Shown piece after piece: positions 26,701 through 39,558 of a stretch of 64,000 nt of DNA. The first letter of the stretch is position 1; each line of letters begins with the position of its first letter. Below the pieces are notes generated by a model. That model was not told the origin of the DNA. It did no database searches and worked only from the letters and a program-made list of their open reading frames with translations. The stretch comes from Camelus bactrianus (taxonomy: Eukaryota > Chordata > Mammalia > Artiodactyla > Camelidae), in assembly GCF_048773025.1 (NCBI RefSeq), contig NC_133541.1:152488201-152552200 (forward strand), read 5' to 3'. The translations under genes were made by a program, and so were the position numbers.

Positions 26701-27695
26701 CATGACGGATTTGAAAAACATTACTTACTGAGTTGTGAGCATGTGGATTACCGATCTTTCAACCACCATAATAGGCATATTGTCACCTAGAAGCATTTAC
26801 TCAGATTTCGCAGCTTTTCCTAAAACCAGTTTGGGAAATGAGTCATATTTTGTGGAAAAATTCTCTTGTAGGGAGTTCTTCCCGATAGATATGTAATTTA
26901 CATGGCTTAACTGATTGTGTCATTCCGTCTTCCGAACACGTTAAATACAACACGGATTCGAAAAACATTCATTACTGAGTTGTGAGCATGTGGATAACCG
27001 AACTTTCAGTCACCATTCAAGGCATATAATCACCTAGAAATATTTATTTTGAGTTCGCATATTTTTTCTATTGCCAGTATCAAAAATCAGGCAGTTTCCA
27101 CAGAAATATCCTTGTGGAGGAAGTTATACACAATAGACATGTAATTTACATAGTTGCCCTCACCGTGAATATCCGTGTTCTGAACACACTACATGCATGA
27201 TGGATTCGTCAAACATTTATTTCTGAGTTGTGAACATGTGGATTACTGAACTTTCATCCACCATAGAAGGCATATATACACATAGGAACACTTACTCTGG
27301 TGTCGCAGGATTTTCCTAATGCCACATCCGAAAATGAGGTAGATTTCACAGAAAAATCCTCTTGGAGCGATTTATAACCAATAGACATGTAATTTACACA
27401 GTTTCCCTCAGCATGACGTTTCGTGTTCAGAACAGGCTTTATGTATCACAGACTCGACAAAGAATCATTACTGAGTTCTGAGAATGTGTGTTAATGAACT
27501 TTCATCCACCATACATGGCATTTTACACCTAGAAACATTTAGACTGTCTGCGCAAATTTTCCCTAATGTCAGATTCGAAAGTCAGGCTGTTTTCACAGAA
27601 AAATACTCTTGGAGCGAGTTCTACCCAATAGACATGTAATATAATTTGTTTCCCTCACCATGACATTCGGTGTTCCTAAAATGCTACACGCATTA
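23741..27695 (+). repeat. HOR unit 7, 16-mer, mosaic
   Basis: 3955 bp. M1-M4 are type B, like unit 4. From M5 through M11 the unit follows unit 1 (GATATCACAG, CTGAGTTTTTAGC, TTATTATCACTTTG, GGATATGAC, ACATTATTCCCC). M13 combines the GATTTGAAAAAC start of unit 4 with TTTGGGAAATGAG as in unit 10, and M16 returns to the B-associated state. Private changes include GCGAATTCTACCC in M11 and CCTCAGCATGACG in M15. Confidence 0.93.
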
Positions 27696-30600
27696 CGGAT
27701 TCGACAAACAATGGTTACTGAGCTGTGAGCATGTGGATTACCGAACTTTCATTCACCATAAAAGGAATCCTTACACATAGAATTATTTACCTTGATTTTG
27801 CAGCTTATTCTTATCGCCAGGTTAGAAAATGAGAAATATTGTACAGAAAAATCCTCTTTCAGTGAGTTCTACACACGAGACATATAAATTACATTGTTTT
27901 CCAGAACGTGACATCCGTGTTCCCAACACAATACAAGCATCACGGATTCAACAAAAATTCATTACTGAGATGTGAGCATGTGTATTAAAAACTTTCATTC
28001 ACCATGCATGGCATATTTATTCCTAGAAATATTTACTCAGAATTCGCAGGATTTTCATGATGCCTGTTTCAGAAAACATGAAGTTTTTGCAGTAAAATCC
28101 TCTTGGTGCGAGTTCTACCAAATAGAAATTTAATTTACAAAGTTTCCCTAACCATGATATTCTGTGTTTCGAACACGCTACATGCATGACGGTTTGCACA
28201 AACATTCTTTAATGAGTTGTGAGCATGTGGAGTACCGAACTTTCATCAACCATAAAAGGCATATTGTCACCTAGAAGCATTGACTCAGATTTCACAGCTT
28301 TTCCTAAAGCCAGATTTGGATATGAGGAATTTTTCACAGATAAATGGTCTTATAGCGAGTTCTACCCGACAGATATGTAATTTCCATAGCTTACCTGAAC
28401 GTGTCATTCCATCTTCCAAACACATTAATTGCATCACAGACTTGAAAAACATTCATTACTGAGTTGTGAGCATGTGGATTACCGAAATCTCATTCACCAT
28501 TAAAGGCATATGTACACCTACAGAATTTACTCTGATTTTGCAGATTTTTCTAATGCCAGGTTAAAAATTAGGCACATGGCTCAGTAAAATACACTTTGAG
28601 CTTGATGTACCCACTAGACATCTAGTTTACATAGTCTCCTCACCATGATATTCTGTGTTCCGAACACATTACATGCATCACGGATTCGAAAAAACATTCA
28701 TTACTGAGTTGTGAGCACGAGGATTAATGAACATTCATCACCAAAATGGTCATATTGACACCGCAGAAATTTTACTCTTATTTCCCAGCTTTTTCCTAAC
28801 ACCAGTTTTGAAATTGAGGTAGATTTCACAGAAAAATTCTCTCGGAGCGAGTTCTTCCCAATCGACATTGAATTTACATAGTTTCCTCACCGTGATATTC
28901 CACGTTCCGAACCTGTTACATGCATCAAGGATACGACAAACATTCATTACTGAGGTGAGAACATGTGGATTACCAAAGTTTCAACCCCATACAGAGCATA
29001 TTTACACCAAGGAACATTTACCCTGATTTCACAGAATTTTCCAAAAGCCAGTTTCGGAAATGAGGCATATTTTGCAGAAAAATGCTCTTTTATCGAGTTC
29101 TACCCGATAGACATGTAATTTACATAGTTTACCTGAACGTGACATTCTGTGCTCCGAACACATTACATGCATCACGGATTCGACAAACAGTTATTACTGA
29201 TTTGTGAGCATGTGGATTACCGAGCTTTCATTCACCATTCAAGGAATATTAACACTTAGAATTATTTACTCTGAGTTCCCAGCTATTTTCTAATGCCAGT
29301 TTTGAAAAACAGGCAGTTTTCACAGAAAAACCGTCTTACATCGAGTTCTATCCAACAGAAATGTAATTGACATAGATTCCCTCACCGTGTAATTCCATGT
29401 TCCGTATATGCTACATGCATCACGGATTCGACACATATTCACTGCTTAGTTGTTAGCATGTGGATTACGGAACTTTCACCTACTATGAAAGGCATATTTA
29501 CACCGAGAAGCATTTAATCTTATTTCGCAGCATTTTCTTAACTCCAGCTTAGAAAATGAGGCATGTTGCGCAGAAAAATACTCTTTGAATGTGTTGTATC
29601 CACTAGACCTTTCATTCAAATTGTTTCACTCACCGTGACTTTCCATGTTCTGAACACGATACATGCATCACGGATTCGAAAAACATTTTTAATGAGTTGT
29701 GAGCATTTTTCATGAATTACCGAACTTTCACCCACCATACAAGGCATATTTACACCTAGATATATTTATTCTCAGTTTGCAGGTTATTCATAAAGCCAGA
29801 TTCCAAATTCAGGCAGTTTTCTCAAAACAATCTTCTTGGAGCTAGTTTTAACCAATAGACATGTCATTTACATTTCTTCCTCCACCGTGACATTCCGTGT
29901 TATGATCACGCTACATGCAACACGGATTGGAAAAACATTCATGACTGAGTTGTGTGCATGTGGATTACTGAACTTTCATCCCCATACATGGCAGAGTTAC
30001 ACCTAGAAAGTTTTTCTCTGATTTCCCAGCTTTTTCCTAACAGCAGTTTCGAAAATGAGGTAGATATCCCACAAAAATTCTCTTGGAGCGTGTTCTACCC
30101 AATTGGCAACTAATTTACATAGTTTACTCAGCGTGATATTCCGTGTTCCGAACACGTTACATGCATCACGGATACGACAAACAGGCATTACAGAGGTGAG
30201 AACATGTGGATTAACAAACTTTCAACACCCTACAGGGCATATTTACACCAAGAAACATTTACTCTGAGTTCACAGTTTTTTCCTAATGACAGTTTTGAAA
30301 ATGAGGGAGATTTCGCAGAGAAATGCCTTGCAGTGAGTTCTACCCAATAGAAATGTAATTTACATAATTCCCCTCACCGTGACATTCCGTGTTCCGAACA
30401 TTCTACAAGCATCAAGGATTTCACAAGCATTCATTACTGAGATGTGACTATGTGTATTGCGATCTTTCATCCACCATGCAAGGCATATTTATACCTAGAA
30501 AGTTTTACCAGATTTTGCAGAAATTTCCTAATGTCAGTTTCAAAAATCATGAAGATTTCGCAGAAAAATTCTCTTGGGGCGAGTGCTATCAAATAGTATT

Positions 30601-31650
30601 TTAATTTACATAGTTTCCCTCACCATGATATTGCGTGTTCTGAGTAAGCTACATGCATGACGGATTTGACAAACATTACTTACTGAGTTGTGAGCATGTG
30701 GATTACCGATCTTTCAACCACCATAATAGGCATATTGTCACCTAGAAGCATTTACTCAGATTTCGCAGCTTTTCCTAAAACCAGTTTCTGGAATGAGTCA
30801 TATTTTGTGGAAAAATTCTCTTGTAGGGAGTTCTTCCCGATAGATATGTAATTTACATAGCTTAACTGATTGTGTCATTCCGTCTTCCGAACACGTTAAA
30901 TACAACACGGATTCGAAAAACATTCATTACTGAGTTGTGAGCATGTGGATAACCGAACTTTCAGTCACCATTCAAGGCATATAATCACCTAGAAATATTT
31001 ATTTTGAGTTCGCATATTTTTTCTATTGCCAGTATCAAAAATCAGGCAGTTTCCACAGAAATATCCTTGTGGAGGAAGTTATACACAATAGACATGTAAT
31101 TTACATAGTTGCCCTCACCGTGAATATCCGTGTTCTGAACACACTACATGCATGACGGATTCGTCAAACATTTATTTCTGAGTTGTGAACATGTGGATTA
31201 CTGAACTTTCATCCACCATAGAAGGCATATTTACACATAGAAACACTTACTCTGGTGTCGCAGGATTTTCCTAATGCCACATGCGAAAATGAGGTAGATT
31301 TCACAGAAAAATCCTCTTGGAGCGATTTATAACCAATAGACATGTAATTTACACAGTTTCCCTCACCATGACGTTCCGTGTTCAGAACAGGCTTTATGTA
31401 TCACAGACTCGACAAAGAATCATTACTGAGTTCTGAGAATGTGGATTACAGAACTTTCATCCACCATACAAGGCATTTTACACCTAGAAACATTTAGTCT
31501 GTGTGCGCAGATTTTCCCTAATGTCAGATTCGAAAATCAGGCTGTTTTCACAGAAAAATACTCTTGGAGCGATTCCTACCCAATAGACATGTAATATAAT
31601 TTGTTTCCCTTACCGTGACATTCGGTGTTCCGAAAATGCTACACGCATTA
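27696..31650 (+). repeat. HOR unit 8, 16-mer
   Basis: 3955 bp, type B at M1, and the first unit with the second-block M15 state. From the end of M2 to the start of M5 it carries a linked set of changes (TTTACAAAGTTTCCC, GGTTTGCACAAAC, CATCAACCATAAAAG, CCAGATTTGGATATG, GGTTAAAAATTAGGCACATG) found together only in unit 12. M16 is the GTGGATTACAGAAC haplotype with CCGAAAATGC. Confidence 0.95.
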
Positions 31651-34600
31651 CGGATTCGACAAACAATGGTTACTGAGCTGTGAGCATGTGGATTACCGAA
31701 CTTTCATTCACCATAAAAGGAATCCTTACACATAGAATTATTTCCCTTGATTTTGCAGCTTATTCTTATTGCCAGGTTAGAAAATGAGAAAGATTGTGCA
31801 GAAAAATCCTCTTTCAGTGAGTTCTACACACGAGACATATAAATTACATTGTTTTCCAGAACGTGACATCCGTGTTCCCAACACAATACAAGCATCACGG
31901 ATTCGACAAAAATTCATTACTGAGATGTGAGCATGTGTATTAAAAACTTTCATTCACCATGCATGGCATATTTATTCCTAGAAATATTTACTCAGAATTC
32001 GCAGGATTTTCATGATGCCTGTTTCAGAAATCATGAAGTTTTTGCAGTAAAATCCTCTTGGTGCGAGTTCTACCAAATAGAAATTTAATTTACACAGTTT
32101 CCCTAACCATGATATTCTGTGTTTCGAACACGCTACATGCATGACGGATTGCACAAACATTCTTTAATGAGTTGTGAGCATGTGGAGTACCGAACTTTCA
32201 TCCACCATAAAAGGCATATTGTCACCTAGAAGCATTGACTCAGATTTCGCAGCTTTTCCTAACGCCAGTTTTGGATATGAGGAATTTTTCACAGATAAAT
32301 GGTCTTATAGCGAGTTCTAGCCGACAGATATGTAATTTCCATAGCTTACCTGACCGTGTCATTCCATCTTCCAAACACATTAATTGCATCACAGACTTGA
32401 AAAACATTCATTACTGAGTTGTGAGCATGTGGATTACCGAAATCTCATTCACCATTAAAGGCATATGTGCACCTACAGAATTTACTCTGATTTTGCAGAT
32501 TTTTCTAATGCCAGTTTAAAAATGAGGCAGATGGCTCAGTAAAATACACTTTGAGATTGATGTACCCACTAGACTTCTAGTTTACATAGTCTCCTCACCA
32601 TGATATTCTGTGTTCTGAACACGTTACATGCATCACAGATTCGAGAAAACATTCATTACTGAGTTGTGAGCATGAGGATTAATGAACATTCATCACCAAA
32701 ATGGTCATATTGACACCGCAGAAATTTTACTCTTATTTCCCAGCTTTTTCCTAACACCAGTTTTGAAATTGAGGTAGATATCACAGAAAAATTCTCTCGG
32801 AGCGAGTTCTTCTCAATCGACATTGAATTTACATAGTTTCCTCACCGTGATATTCCACGTTCCGAACTTGTTACATGCATCAAGGATACGACAAACATTC
32901 ATTACTGAGGTGAGAACATGTGGATTACCAAAGTTTCAACCCCATACAGGGCATATTTACACCAAGGAACATTTACCCTGATTTCACAGAATTTTCCAAA
33001 AGCCAGTTTCGGAAATGAGGCATATTTTGCAGAAAAATGCTCTTTTATCGAGTTCTACCCGATAGACATGTAATTTACATAGTTTACCTGAACGTGACAT
33101 TCTGTGCTCCGAACATATTACATGCATCACGGATTCGACAAACAGTTATTACTGATTTGTGAGCATGTGGATTACCGAGCTTTCATTCACCATTCAAGGA
33201 ATATTAACACTTAGAATTATTTACTCTGAGTTCCCAGCTATTTTCTAATGCCAGTTTTGAAAAACAGGCAGTTTTCACAGTAAAACCGTCTTACATCGAG
33301 TTCTATCCAACAGAAATGTAATTGACATAGATTCCCTCACCGTGTAATTCCATGTTCCGTATATGCTACATGCATCACGGATTCGACACATATTCACTGC
33401 TGAGTTGTTATCATGTGGATTACGGAATTTTCACCTACTATGAAAGGCATATTTACACCGAGAAGCATTTAATCTTATTTCGCAGCATTTTCTTAACTCC
33501 AGTTTAGAAAATGAGGCATGTTGCGCAGAAAAATACTCTTTGAGTGTGTTGTATCCACTAGACCTTTCATTCACATTGTTTCACTCACCGTGACTTTCCA
33601 TGTTCTGAACACGATACATGCATCACGGATTCGAAAAACATTTTTAATGAGTTGTGAGCATTTTTCATGAATTACCGAACTTTCACCCACCATAAAAGAC
33701 ATATTTACACCTAGATATATTTATTCTCAGTTTGCAGGTTATTCATAAAGCCAGATTCCAAATTCAGGCAGTTTTCTCAAAACAATCTTCTTGGAGCGAG
33801 TTTTAACCAATAGACATGTCATTTACATTTCTTCCTCCACCGTGACATTCCGTGTTATGATCACGCTACATGCAACACGGATTGGAAAAACATTCATGAC
33901 TGAGTTGTGTGCATGTGGATTACTGAACTTTCATCCCCATACATGGCAGAGTTACACCTAGAAAATTTTTCTCTGATTTCCCAGCTTTTTCCTAACAGCA
34001 GTTTCGAAAATGAGGTAGATATCCCACAAAAATTCTCTTGGAGCGTGTTCTACCCAATTGGCAACTAATTTACATAGTTTCCTCAGCGTGATATTCCGTG
34101 TTCCGAACACGTTACATGCATCACGGATACGACAAACAGGCATTACAGAGGTGAGAACATGTGGATTAACAAACTTTCAACACCCTTCAGGGCATATTTA
34201 CACCAAGAAACATTTACTCTGAGTTCACAATTTTTTCCTAATGACAGTTTTGAAAATGAGGGAGATTTCGCAGAGAAATGCCTTGCAGCGAGTTCTACCC
34301 AATAGAAATGTAATTTACATAATTCCCCTCACCGTGACATTCCGTGTTCCGAACATTCTACAAGCATCAAGGATTTCACAAGCATTCATTACTGAGATGT
34401 GACTATGTGTATTGCGATCTTTCATCCACCATGCAAGGCATATTTATACCTAGAAAGTTTTACCAGATTTTGCAGAAATTTCCTAATGTCAGTTTCAAAA
34501 ATCATGAAGATTTCGCAGAAAAATTCTCTTGGGGCGAGTGCTATCAAATAGTATTTTAATTTACATAGTTTCCCTCACCATGATATTGCGTGTTCTGAGT

Positions 34601-35605
34601 AAGCTACATGCATGACGGATTTGACAAACATTACTTACTGAGTTGTGAGCATGTGGATTACCGATCTTTCAACCACCATAATAGGCATATTGTCACCTAG
34701 AAGCATTTACTCAGATTTCGCAGCTTTTCCTAAAACCAGTTTCGGAAATGAGTCATATTTTGTGGAAAAATTCTCTTGTAGGGAGTTCTTCCCGATAGAT
34801 ATGTAATTTACATGGCTTAACTGATTGTGTCATTCCGTCTTCCGAACACGTTAAATACAACACGGATTCGAAAAACATTCATTACTGAGTTGTGAGCATG
34901 TGGATAACCGAACTTTCAGTCACCATTCAAGGCATATAATCACCTAGAAATATTTATTTTGAGTTCGCATATTTTTTCTATTGCCAGTATCAAAAATCAG
35001 GCAGTTTCCACAGAAATATCCTTGTGGAGGAAGTTATACACAATAGACATGTAATTTACATAGTTGCCCTCACCGTGAATATCCGTGTTCTGAACACACT
35101 ACATGCATGACGGATTCATCAAACATTTATTTCTGAGTTGTGAACATGTGGATTACTGAACTTTCATCCACCATAGAAGGCATATTTACACATAGAAACA
35201 CTTACTCTGGTGTCGCAGGATTTTCCTAATGCCACATGCGAAAATGAGGTAGATTTCACAGAAAAATCCTCTTGGAGCGATTTATAACCAATAGACATGT
35301 AATTTACACAGTTTCCCTCACCATGACGTTCCGTGTTCAGAACAGGCTTTATGTATCACAGACTCGACAAAGAATCATTACTGAGTTCTGAGAATGTGGA
35401 TTAGAGAACTTTCATCCACCATACAAGGCATTTTAAACCTAGAAACATTTAGTCTGTGTGCGCAGATTTTCCCTAATGTCAGATTCGAAAATAAGGCAGT
35501 TTTCACAGAAAAATACTCTTGGAGCGAGTTCTAACCAATAGACATGTAATATAATTTGTTTCCCTTACCGTGACATTCGGTGTTCCGAAAATGCTACACG
35601 CATTA
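31651..35605 (+). repeat. HOR unit 9, 16-mer
   Basis: 3955 bp, type A. M5 has GTTCTTCTCAATCG and CGAACTTGTTACATG, shared with unit 10. M16 is the GTGGATTAGAGAAC haplotype with TTTTAAACC. Private changes include CACAGTAAAACCG in M7. Confidence 0.95.
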
Positions 35606-38600
35606 CGGATTCGACAAACAATGGTTACTGAGCTGTGAGCATGTGGATTACCGAACTTTCATTCACCATAAAAGGAATCCTTACACATAGAATTATTTCC
35701 CTTGATTTTGCAGCTTATTCTTATTGCCAGGTTAGAAAATGAGAAAGATTGTGCAGAAAAATCCTCTTTCAGTGAGTTCTACACACGAGACATATAAATT
35801 ACATTGTTTTCCAGAACGTGACATCCGTGTTCCCAACACAATACAAGCATCACGGATTCGACAAAAATTCATTACTGAGATGTGAGCATGTGTATTAAAA
35901 ACTTTCATTCACCATGCATGGCATATTTATTCCTAGAAATATTTACTCAGAATTCGCAGGATTTTCATGATGCCTGTTTCAGAAATCATGAAGTTTTTGC
36001 AGTAAAATCCTCTTGGTGCGAGTTCTACCAAATAGAAATTTAATTTACACAGTTTCCCTAACCATGATATTCTGTGTTTCGAACACGCTACATGCATGAC
36101 GGATTGCACAAACATTCTTTAATGAGTTGTGAGCATGTGGAGTACCGAACTTTCATCCACCATAAAAGGCATATTGTCACCTAGAAGCATTGACTCAGAT
36201 TTCGCAGCTTTTCCTAACGCCAGTTTTGGATATGAGGAATTTTTCACAGATAAATGGTCTTATAGCGAGTTCTAGCCGACAGATATGTAATTTCCATAGC
36301 TTACCTGACCGTGTCATTCCATCTTCCAAACACATTAATTGCATCACAGACTTGAAAAACATTCATTACTGAGTTGTGAGCATGTGGATTACCGAAATCT
36401 CATTCACCATTAAAGGCATATGTGCACCTACAGAATTTACTCTGATTTTGCAGCTTTTTCTAATGCCAGTTTAAAAATGAGGCAGATGGCTCAGTAAAAT
36501 ACACTTTGAGATTGATGTACCCACTAGACTTCTAGTTTACATAGTCTCCTCACCATGATATTCTGTGTTCCGAACACATTACATGCATCACGGTTTCGAG
36601 AAAACATTCATTACTGAGTTGTGAGCACGAGGATTAATGAACATTCATCACCAAAATGGTCATATTGACACCGCAGAAATTTTACTCTTATTTCCCAGCT
36701 TTTTCCTAACACCAGTTTTGAAATTGAGGTAGATATCACAGAAAAATTCTCTCGGAGCGAGTTCTTCTCAATCGACATTGAATTTACATAGTTTCCTCAC
36801 CGTGATATTCCACGTTCCGAACTTGTTACATGCATCAAGGATACGACAAACATTCATTACTGAGGTGAGAACATGTGGATTACCAAAGTTTCAACCCCAT
36901 ACAGGGCATATTTACACCAAGGAACATTTACCCTGATTTCACAGAATTTTCCAAAAGCCAGTTTCGGAAATGAGGCATATTTTGCAGAAAAATGCTCTTT
37001 TATCGAGTTCTACTCGATAGACATGTAATTTACATAGTTTACCTGAACGTGACATTCTGTGCTCCGAACACATTACATGCATCACGGATTCGACAAACAG
37101 TTATTACTGATTTGTGAGCATGTGGATTACCGAGCTTTCATTCACCATTCAAGGAATATTAACACTTAGAATTATTTACTCTGAGTTCCCAGCTATTTTC
37201 TAATGCCAGTTTTGAAAAACAGGCAGTTTTCCCAGAAAAACCGTCTTACATCGAGTTCTATCCAACAGAAATGTAATTGACATAGATTCCCTCACCGTGT
37301 AATTCCATGTTCCGTATATGCTACATGCATCACGGATTCGACACATATTCACTGCTGAGTTGTTAGCATGTGGATTACGGAACTTTCACCTACTATGAAA
37401 GGCATATTTACACCGAGAAGCATTTAATCTTATTTCGCAGCATTTTCTTAACTCCAGTTTAGAAAATGAGGCATGTTGCGCAGAAAAATACTCTTTGAGT
37501 GTGTTGTATCCACTAGACCTTTCATTCAAATTGTTTCACTCACCGTGACTTTCCATGTTCTGAACATGATACATGCATCACGGAATCGAAAAACATTTTT
37601 AATGAGTTGTGAGCATTTTTCATGAATTACCGAACTTTCACCCACCATACAAGTCATATTTACACCTAGATATATTTATTCTCAGTTTGCAGGTTATTCA
37701 TAAAGCCAGATTCCAAAATCAGGCAGTTTTCTTAAAAAAATCCTCTTGGAGCGAGTTCTAATAATAGACATGTCATTTACATTTCTTCCTCCAGCGTGAC
37801 ATTCCGTGTTATGAACACGCTACATGCAACACGGATTCGAGAAACATTCATGACTGAGTTGTGAGCATGTGGATTATTGAACTTTCATCTCCATACATGG
37901 CAGAGTTACACCTAGAAAATTTTTCTCTGATTTCCCAGCTTTTTCTAACAGCAGTTTCGAAAATGAGGTAGATATCCCACAAAAATTCTCTTGGAGCGTG
38001 TTCTACCCAATTGGCAACTAATTTACATAGTTTCCTCAGCGTGATATTCCGTGTTCCGAACACGTTACATGCATCACGGATACGACAAACAGGCATAACA
38101 GAGGTGAGAACATGTGGATTAACAAACTTTCAACACCCTACAGGGCATATTTACACCAAGAAACATTTACTCTGAGTTCACAGTTTTTTCCTAATGACAG
38201 TTTTGAAAATTAGGGAGATTTCGCAGAGAAATGCCTTGCAGCGAGTTCTACCCAATAGAAATGTAATTTACATAATTCCCCTCACCGTGACATTCCGTGT
38301 TCCGAACATTCTACAAGCATCAAGGATTTCACAAGCATTCATTACTGAGATGTGACTATGTGTATTGCGATCTTTCATCCACCATGCAAGGCATATTTAT
38401 ACCTAGAAAGTTTTACCAGATTTTGCAGAAATTTCCTAATGTCAGTTTCAAAAATCATGAAGATTTCGCAGAAAAATTCTCTTGGGGCGAGTGCTATCAA
38501 ATAGTATTTTAATTTACATAGTTTCCCTCACCATGATATTGCGTGTTCTGAGTAAGCTACATGCATGACGGATTTGACAAACATTACTTACTGAGTTGTG

Positions 38601-39558
38601 AGCATGTGGATTACCGATCTTTCAACCACCATAATAGGCATATTGTCACCTAGAAGCATTTACTCAGATTTCGCAGCTTTTCCTAAAACCAGTTTGGGAA
38701 ATGAGTCATATTTTGTGGAAAAATTCTCTTGTAGGGAGTTCTTCCCGATAGATATGTAATTTACATGGCTTAACTGATTGTGTCATTCCATCTTCCGAAC
38801 ACGTTAAATACAACACGGATTCGAAAAACATTCATTACTGAGTTGTGAGCATGTGGATAACCGAACTTTCAGTCACCATTCAAGGCATATAATCACCTAG
38901 AAATATTTATTTTGAGTTCGCATATTTTTTCTATTGCCAGTATCAAAAATCAGGCAGTTTCCACAGAAATATCCTTGTGGAGGAAGTTATACACAATAGA
39001 CATGTAATTTACATAGTTGCCCTCACCGTGAATATCTGTGTTCTGAACACACTACATGCATGACGGATTCGTCAAACATTTATTTCTGAGTTGTGAACAT
39101 GTGGATTACTGAACTTTCATCCACCATAGAAGGCATATTTACACATAGAAACACTTACTCTGGTGTCGCAGGATTTTCCTAATGCCACATCCGAAAATGA
39201 GGTAGATTTCACAGAAATATCCTCTTGGAGTGATTTATAACCAATAGACATGTAATTTACACAGTTTCCCTCACCATGACGTTCCGTGTTCAGAACAGGC
39301 TTTATGTATCACAGACTCGACAAAGAATCATTACTGAGTTCTGAGAATGTGGATTAGAGAACTTTCATCCACCATACAAGGCATTTTAAACCTAGAAACA
39401 TTTAGTCTGTGTGCGCAGATTTTCCCTAATGTCAGATTCGAAAATAAGGCAGTTTTCACAGAAAAATACTCTTGGAGCGAGTTCTAACCAATAGACATGT
39501 AATATAATTTGTTTCCCTTACCGTGACATTCGGTGTTCCGAAAATGCTACACGCATTA
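35606..39558 (+). repeat. HOR unit 10, 16-mer, 2 bp short
   Basis: 3953 bp, type A. One base is missing in M9, around CTTAAAAAAATCC and TTCTAATAATAG, and one in M10 at CTTTTTCTAACAG. The second loss shifts a small reverse-strand reading frame and makes it look longer (82 codons); this is chance, not a gene. M11 also has a private TTAGGGAGATTTC. Confidence 0.94.

Noticed and set aside
37848-38096. Longer reverse-strand ORF (82 codons) in unit 10
   Set aside because: Its extra length comes from a one-base loss in M10 of that unit alone; it is a chance frame in satellite DNA.
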